Below, piece after piece: positions 58,946 through 64,000 of a DNA stretch of 64,000 nucleotides. Each line of letters opens with the position of its first letter. The first letter of the stretch is position 1. The notes beneath the pieces are model-generated. The model made no database searches. It was given only the letters and a program-made list of their open reading frames with translations, and was not told the origin of the DNA. Origin of the DNA: Pseudomonas graminis (GTDB lineage Bacteria > Pseudomonadota > Gammaproteobacteria > Pseudomonadales > Pseudomonadaceae); contig NZ_MTSB01000008.1 in NCBI RefSeq assembly GCF_002093745.1, positions 62,001 to 126,000 of the forward strand. The letters are read 5' to 3'. Made by a program: the position numbers and the translations under genes.

Positions 58946-59857
58946 ATGACCGACAATGACGACCATAAACTGGTTCTGGCCATTTCATCCAGGGCGTTGT
59001 TCGATCTGCGTGACAGTCATGCCGTGTACATGGCGGACGGCGTTGAAGCGTATCGCAAGTATCAGATTGAGCATGAAGACGGGATTCTCGAGCAAGGCGA
59101 TGCCTTTCCTCTGGTTGAAAAACTGTTGAGCCTCAATGCCAGCCTCGGCAAGGCGCGGGTGGAAGTGGTGCTGGTCTCACGCAACAGTGCCGACACCGGC
59201 CTGCGGGTCTTCAATTCTATTCAGCATTACGGGCTTGATATCAGCCGCGCCGCCTTTGCCGGCGGGCGCAGCCCCTATCCTTATCTGGCGGCGTTCGGTT
59301 GCCATCTGTTCCTGTCGACGCATGCCGAAGACGTGCGCAGCGCACTGGACGCCGGGTTCGCTGCTGCGACCATTCTGTCGGGCGGTGCAAGGCGCGCTGC
59401 CAGTGCCGAGTTGCGCATCGCCTTCGACGGCGACGCGGTGTTGTTTTCCGACGAATCGGAACGGGTTTATCAAAGCGGCGGGCTGGCCGCTTTTCAGGCA
59501 AGCGAACGTGAGTCGGCCCGCGAGCCCTTGCGCGGCGGGCCGTTCAAACCGTTTCTGGCCGCGCTTAACCAATTGCAACGCGAGTTTCCTGACGCAAGTT
59601 GCCCGATCCGCACCGCGCTGGTCACGGCGCGCTCTGCGCCTGCGCACGAGCGGGTGATCCGTACCTTGCGCGAATGGGATATCCGGCTGGACGAATCGCT
59701 GTTTCTCGGTGGCTTGCAGAAGTCGGCGTTCCTTGAAGCGTTCGCCGCCGATGTGTTTTTCGATGACCAGCCGGGACACTGCGAAAAGGCCCGCGACGTG
59801 GTTGCCACGGGCCATGTTCCGCACGGCATCAGCAACGAAATAAAGCCACTGGCGTAA
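58946..59857 (+). CDS. Cytosolic 5'-nucleotidase (NT5C1 family)
   Basis: 303 residues, starting MTDNDDHKLVLAISSRALFD, 3 bp after the previous gene. It matches the eukaryotic-like cytosolic 5'-nucleotidase 1 family (HAD fold): LAISSRALFDLRDSHAVY, VVLVSRNSADTGLRVFNSI, GGRSPYPYLAAFGCHLFLST, RIAFDGDAVLFSDESERVY (catalytic aspartates), and CHxFDD-like VFFDDQPGHCEKA. It dephosphorylates nucleoside 5'-monophosphates. No partner genes suggest a special role. Confidence 0.88.
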   Translation: MTDNDDHKLVLAISSRALFDLRDSHAVYMADGVEAYRKYQIEHEDGILEQGDAFPLVEKLLSLNASLGKARVEVVLVSRNSADTGLRVFNSIQHYGLDISRAAFAGGRSPYPYLAAFGCHLFLSTHAEDVRSALDAGFAAATILSGGARRAASAELRIAFDGDAVLFSDESERVYQSGGLAAFQASERESAREPLRGGPFKPFLAALNQLQREFPDASCPIRTALVTARSAPAHERVIRTLREWDIRLDESLFLGGLQKSAFLEAFAADVFFDDQPGHCEKARDVVATGHVPHGISNEIKPLA

Positions 59858-59942
59858 CGGCACCGAGCAGTCCGCCGTCATGGCGCTTGATGCACTGCTA
59901 CGCTGAGTCAATCTCCGCCATTCTGGTTGTACGGGAGGTTGT

Positions 59943-60437
59943 ATGGTGCGTTCGATGCTGTATGCCACAGACTTGGGTCTGTATGCGCCGTATGTAACGC
60001 AGCACGCGTTGGCGCTGGCAAGAACGTTCAACGCCGGGCTGTACGTTGTCCATGTCGTCGAGCCGATGGGGTTGTTTGCCGAGTCGGTGCTGCAGAGTTA
60101 CCTGGGACAGGATGCGTTGCGTGAACTTCACGGCAAGGGCGTGAGGGCGTTTCTGGACGGAATAGAGCAACGGATGCTTGACGGGTATCGTGAAGAACTC
60201 GGGGACGGGCACTCAGACCTGTCGCTGATTCGCACGGTGCGCGTTGTTCAAGGAGAGCCTGCCAGCATTATTCTCGAGCAGGCGCAGAAGCTGAGTGTGG
60301 ACCTGCTTGTTGTCGGCAGCCACAGTCGCAGGGTGGAAGGCGGTGCATCGACAGGTCGGACGGCAGCCAGGGTGTTGCAGTTTTCCGAGGTGCCCGTGTA
60401 CATGGTTCCAATCATGCTGAACAAAGGGCGAGGGTAA
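59943..60437 (+). CDS. Universal stress protein
   Basis: 164 residues, ATG at 59943 with GGGAGG upstream. One UspA domain: MLYATDLGLYAPYVTQHALALARTF, then LYVVHVVEPMG, and the ATP-binding C-terminal signature LLVVGSHSRRVEGGASTGRTAARVLQFSEVPVYMVP (G-2x-G-9x-S/T pattern, here GSHSR...GRTAARVL). It is likely a nucleotide-binding regulator induced under stress. It precedes cysB by about 150 bp. Confidence 0.9.
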   Translation: MVRSMLYATDLGLYAPYVTQHALALARTFNAGLYVVHVVEPMGLFAESVLQSYLGQDALRELHGKGVRAFLDGIEQRMLDGYREELGDGHSDLSLIRTVRVVQGEPASIILEQAQKLSVDLLVVGSHSRRVEGGASTGRTAARVLQFSEVPVYMVPIMLNKGRG

Positions 60438-60478
60438 AGGAAGCCTCATTTGGTGGTTTTAATGAAATCGAGCGTGCG

Positions 60479-60512
60479 ATCACCTTACAAAGGTGATAAA
60501 AAGTTCTAGAAT
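60479..60512 (+). promoter_or_regulatory. cysB promoter overlapped by a perfect palindrome
   Basis: ATCACCTT-ACA-AAGGTGAT (60479-60497) is a perfect 8+3+8 inverted repeat. Inside it lies -35 TTACAA (60485-60490), followed after 16 bp by -10 TAGAAT (60507-60512). Transcription would start near 60519, about 70 bp before the cysB start. The palindrome is placed as a repressor operator would be. Confidence 0.5.
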
Positions 60513-60577
60513 TATTCGTCTCACCATTAATCCAGTTATATACCGTCGCTGATACCCATAGGGTTTATCTGCTTTGA

Positions 60578-61561
<984 letters not shown>

Positions 61562-61583
61562 CAGCGGCGGCAAGCGTTTAGCG

Positions 61584-61627
61584 GCGAGCTGCACGTTAAA
61601 GCCGGTCGGCTTCAGCTTGCAGCTCGC
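61584..61627. terminator. Inverted repeat between cysB and cysH
   Basis: GCGAGCTGCA (61584-61593) and TGCAGCTCGC (61618-61627) pair perfectly around a 24-base middle that itself contains GCCGGTCGGC. It lies in the 77-bp space between convergent genes and could end transcription from both sides, but it lacks a T-run. AGCTTGCAGCTCGC is also a frequent extragenic repeat word in Pseudomonas. Confidence 0.5.
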
Positions 61628-61638
61628 GACGCTGGTTG

Positions 61639-62373
61639 CTAGTTGCGTGCAATCAGATTACCCGCATGCAGCCCGCATTCTTTTTGCGTGGCTTCTTCCC
61701 ACCACCAGCGTCCTTCACGTTCGTGCTGGTTCGGCAGTACCGGGCGAGTGCAGGGTTCGCAGCCGATACTGATGAAACCGCGCTCGTGCAGGCTGTTGTA
61801 AGGCAGTTCCAGCATCCGGATATACCCCCAGATTTCCTCGCTGCTCATCTGTGCCAACGGGTTGAACTTGTACAGCGTGCGCTCGGCGGTCGAAAAGGCG
61901 CTGTCGATTTCCAGCGCCGCAACGGCGCTTCGGGTGCCGGGGCTCTGGTCTCGACGCTGGCCGGTTGCCCATGCCTTGACGTTCGACAGTTTGCGGCGCA
62001 ACGGCTCGATCTTGCGAATACCGCAGCATTCGCCGTGACCGTCCCGGTAGAAGCTGAACAGGCCCTTTTCCTTGACGAACGGCTCCAGCTTGCTCTGGTC
62101 TGGCGAGACAATTTCGATCTCGATCTTGTAGTGGTCACGGACCTGTTCGATGAAACGGTAGGTTTCCGGGTGCAGGCGGCCTGTGTCCAGGCTGAAGACC
62201 TTGACGTTTTTGTTCAGTTTCCACGCCATGTCCACCAGCACGACATCTTCGGCACCGCTGAAGGAAATCCACAGCTCGTCGCCAAAATGCTCGAACGCCA
62301 GTTTCAGAATGTCCTGCGCAGACTTGTTCGCATAAGTGGTCGCCAGTTCGGCGACGTCGAAAGGGTGGCTCAT
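61639..62373 (-). CDS. cysH: Adenosine 5'-phosphosulfate (APS) reductase
   Basis: 244 residues from the ATG at 62373 ([18 protein letters not shown]); an earlier frame start at 62436 adds residues unlike the family. Motifs: [17 protein letters not shown] (PP-loop), [17 protein letters not shown], and the two cysteine pairs ECCGIRK and GCEPCTRPV that bind the [4Fe-4S] cluster typical of assimilatory APS reductases, rather than PAPS reductases. The C-terminus has the catalytic KECGLH. It reduces activated sulfate to sulfite using thioredoxin. Confidence 0.96.
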   Translation of the reverse strand: MSHPFDVAELATTYANKSAQDILKLAFEHFGDELWISFSGAEDVVLVDMAWKLNKNVKVFSLDTGRLHPETYRFIEQVRDHYKIEIEIVSPDQSKLEPFVKEKGLFSFYRDGHGECCGIRKIEPLRRKLSNVKAWATGQRRDQSPGTRSAVAALEIDSAFSTAERTLYKFNPLAQMSSEEIWGYIRMLELPYNSLHERGFISIGCEPCTRPVLPNQHEREGRWWWEEATQKECGLHAGNLIARN

Positions 62374-62547
62374 CAGGCGGCTTCCTAAAATGCAAAGGTG
62401 GCGCTTAAGCGCTCGTGATGGCGGCAATGGTAACAAAATCCATCGTTCATGAGCCGCTGCCTGCCAAGGGCAATGCGTTGCAACGCTCCAGGCGAGGGGC
62501 TAGAGTGCCGTTTCGCCCGGTGGTGAGACGTCTTTGAGGAGTGTGCC

Positions 62548-63165
62548 GTGGAAATTGCCTGTCTGGACCTTGAGGGTGTGCTGGTCCCGGAAATCTGGAT
62601 CGCCTTTGCCGAAAAAACCGGCATCGAGTCGTTGCGTGCGACCACTCGGGACATTCCGGATTATGACGTGCTGATGAAGCAGCGCCTGCGCATCCTTGAT
62701 GAGCACGGCCTGAAACTGTCCGACATTCAAGCGGTGATCAGCACCCTCAAGCCGCTGGACGGCGCTGCAGCGTTTGTCGACTGGCTGCGTGAGCGTTTTC
62801 AGGTGGTGATCCTGTCGGACACCTTCTACGAGTTCTCCCAACCGCTGATGCGCCAACTGGGGTTTCCGACGCTGTTGTGCCATCGGCTGATCATCGATGA
62901 CACCGACCGCGTGGTCAGTTACCAATTGCGTCAGAAAGACCCCAAGCGTCAGTCGGTGCTGGCCTTCAAGAGCCTCTACTACCGGATCATTGCGGCAGGC
63001 GACTCGTACAATGACACCACGATGCTGGGCGAGGCCGACGCCGGCATTCTGTTCCATGCGCCTGACAACGTTATCCGCGAATTCCCGCAGTTTCCGGCGG
63101 TGCATACCTTTGATGATCTGAAGAAGGAATTTATCAAGGCATCGAATCGAGACCTGTCGCTTTAG
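62548..63165 (+). CDS. thrH: ThrH, phosphoserine phosphatase/homoserine phosphotransferase
   Basis: 205 residues with GTG start at 62548 and GAGGAG upstream. HAD superfamily: the nucleophile aspartate is in CLDLEGVLVPE, the motif II serine/threonine in VVILSDTFYEFSQPL, the lysine in RQKDPKRQ, and the final motif GDSYNDTTMLGEADAGILFHAP. The DLEG variant and the sequence MEIACLDLEGVL agree with P. aeruginosa ThrH, which transfers phosphate from phosphoserine to homoserine. The order cysH, thrH, pabB matches P. aeruginosa PA1756-PA1758 as I remember it. Confidence 0.95.
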   Translation: MEIACLDLEGVLVPEIWIAFAEKTGIESLRATTRDIPDYDVLMKQRLRILDEHGLKLSDIQAVISTLKPLDGAAAFVDWLRERFQVVILSDTFYEFSQPLMRQLGFPTLLCHRLIIDDTDRVVSYQLRQKDPKRQSVLAFKSLYYRIIAAGDSYNDTTMLGEADAGILFHAPDNVIREFPQFPAVHTFDDLKKEFIKASNRDLSL

Positions 63166-63200
63166 AGGCCGGGCCTGTGCTTCTCGTCTTGTGCAAAAAC

Positions 63201-63250
63201 GGACGCGGAGCGTCCGGAACGGCATTCCCACGCTGGCGCATGGGAACGAT
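63201..63250. repeat. REP-like element, GGACGC-GCGTCC type
   Basis: GGACGCGGAGCGTCCGGAAC, then GGCATTCCCACGCTGGCGCA and TGGGAACGAT. It is the fullest copy of the element seen at 37047 and 55210 and sits between thrH and pabB, which converge. Confidence 0.7.
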
Positions 63251-63347
63251 AGGTGTGAGCCCGAACACTAGCGTTCCAACGCTCCACTGGAGCTGGCCGG
63301 ACGCCTCTCGTTTCTCGCTTGACTCCCGTGTAAGAGTGCTTTGCTGA

Positions 63348-64000
63348 TCAAAGCGCCTCGAGCGTCTCCAGCAGCACGCGGACCTTGGTGAAGGTTTCCT
63401 GATATTCCGCCTCGCAGTCCGAGTCGGCGACGATGCCGCCGCCGCCCCAGCACGAGACGTGTCCGTCCTTGACCAGCAGACTGCGGATGGCAATCGAGCT
63501 GTCCATTTCGCCGCGAACGTCCAGGTACATCAGTGAGCCGCAGTACAGGCTGCGGTGGGTCGGCTCTAGTTCGTCAATGATCTGCATGGCACGAATCTTC
63601 GGTGCGCCGGTGATGGACCCGCCGGGAAAGCTGCCCGCGATCAGGTCCAGCGCATCGTTACCGACCGCCAGCTCGCCGGTTACGCTGCTCACCAGATGGT
63701 GAACGTTGGGGTAGCTTTCCAGGCTGAACAGTTCGGGGACCTTCACTGAACCGATGCTGCAACTGCGCCCCAGATCGTTGCGCAGCAGGTCGACGATCAT
63801 CAGGTTCTCGGCGCGATCCTTTTCGCTGGACAGCAGCTCCCTGGCAAAAGCAGCGTCCTGTACCGCGTCCGGGCTGCGTGGCCGTGTGCCTTTGATGGGG
63901 CGGGTCTCCACTTGCCGTGAACTGACCCTGACAAAGCGTTCCGGAGACAGGCTCAGCACGGCGTCAGACCCCGGCAGTGCCAGATAACCCGCAAACGGGG
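63348..64000 (-). CDS. pabB: Aminodeoxychorismate synthase component I (PabB), 3' part
   Basis: The frame continues past the right edge, so the N-terminal part is missing; about 217 residues are visible. It is a chorismate-utilising enzyme: LSLSPERFV, TRPIKGTRPRS, AENLMIVDLLRNDLGR, the signature SFPGGSITGAPKIRAMQIIDELE, and the C-terminal SIAIRSLLV...GGGIVADSDCEAEYQET. The words PTHRSLYCGSLMYLD and DSSIAIR favour PabB over TrpE. It makes 4-amino-4-deoxychorismate for folate synthesis. The stop is at 63348. Confidence 0.93.
   Translation of the reverse strand, partial: PFAGYLALPGSDAVLSLSPERFVRVSSRQVETRPIKGTRPRSPDAVQDAAFARELLSSEKDRAENLMIVDLLRNDLGRSCSIGSVKVPELFSLESYPNVHHLVSSVTGELAVGNDALDLIAGSFPGGSITGAPKIRAMQIIDELEPTHRSLYCGSLMYLDVRGEMDSSIAIRSLLVKDGHVSCWGGGGIVADSDCEAEYQETFTKVRVLLETLEAL

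Overview
The window is bacterial chromosome of about 58-60 % GC and looks like a fluorescent Pseudomonas, most probably of the Pseudomonas syringae group. This rests on three things. OprI is an 83-residue lipoprotein. The block DAHP synthase / ketopantoate reductase-like / 5'-nucleotidase / USP / cysB / cysH / thrH / pabB matches, from memory, the P. aeruginosa PA1750-PA1758 neighbourhood. The intergenic spaces carry extragenic palindromic repeats typical of these genomes. Species assignment is inference.

Bases 1 to about 28,100 form an accessory region. It begins with the 3' part of a large protein built of Ig-like modules and an intact type V autotransporter. Next come a truncated relative of the Ig-like protein and, fused tail to tail with it, a truncated fimbrial usher, followed by its periplasmic chaperone and major pilin (usher, chaperone and pilin all on the minus strand). 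A divergent RHS/TccC-like cassette follows. A 1651-residue RHS protein lies on the minus strand. Facing away from it is a six-gene co-directional series (gaps of 38-77 bp): an Ig-module protein, three tandem paralogues whose N-terminal architecture resembles the clostridial P-47/OrfX (TULIP-fold) family, a small lipoprotein, and a second RHS protein of 1604 residues. The two RHS proteins share the shell and core but have unrelated C-terminal tails, and neither is followed by an obvious immunity gene. This RHS plus P-47-like operon is the most interesting object in the window.

Bases 28,200-36,630 hold a short LuxR-type HTH protein and the complete high-affinity potassium uptake system kdpFABC with its sensor kinase/regulator pair kdpDE; a direct repeat upstream resembles a KdpE box. 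A small lipoprotein and a 108-bp tandem array of inverted palindromic units follow.

Bases 37,660-64,000 are ordinary core genome. They contain a MoxR / DUF58 / TgpA-transglutaminase operon with a CHAD protein, a TesB-like thioesterase, a chemoreceptor, tatD, an MltF-like lytic transglycosylase, a DoxX protein, two small uncharacterised proteins and greB. These are followed by a YbbA/YbbP-type ABC exporter divergent from tesA, an L,D-transpeptidase, oprI with a clear promoter and terminator, an acetyltransferase, DAHP synthase, a ketopantoate reductase-like protein, a 5'-nucleotidase and a universal stress protein. The window ends with the sulfur-assimilation genes cysB and cysH, thrH, and the 3' part of pabB. 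No tRNA, rRNA, CRISPR array, transposase or phage gene was recognised.
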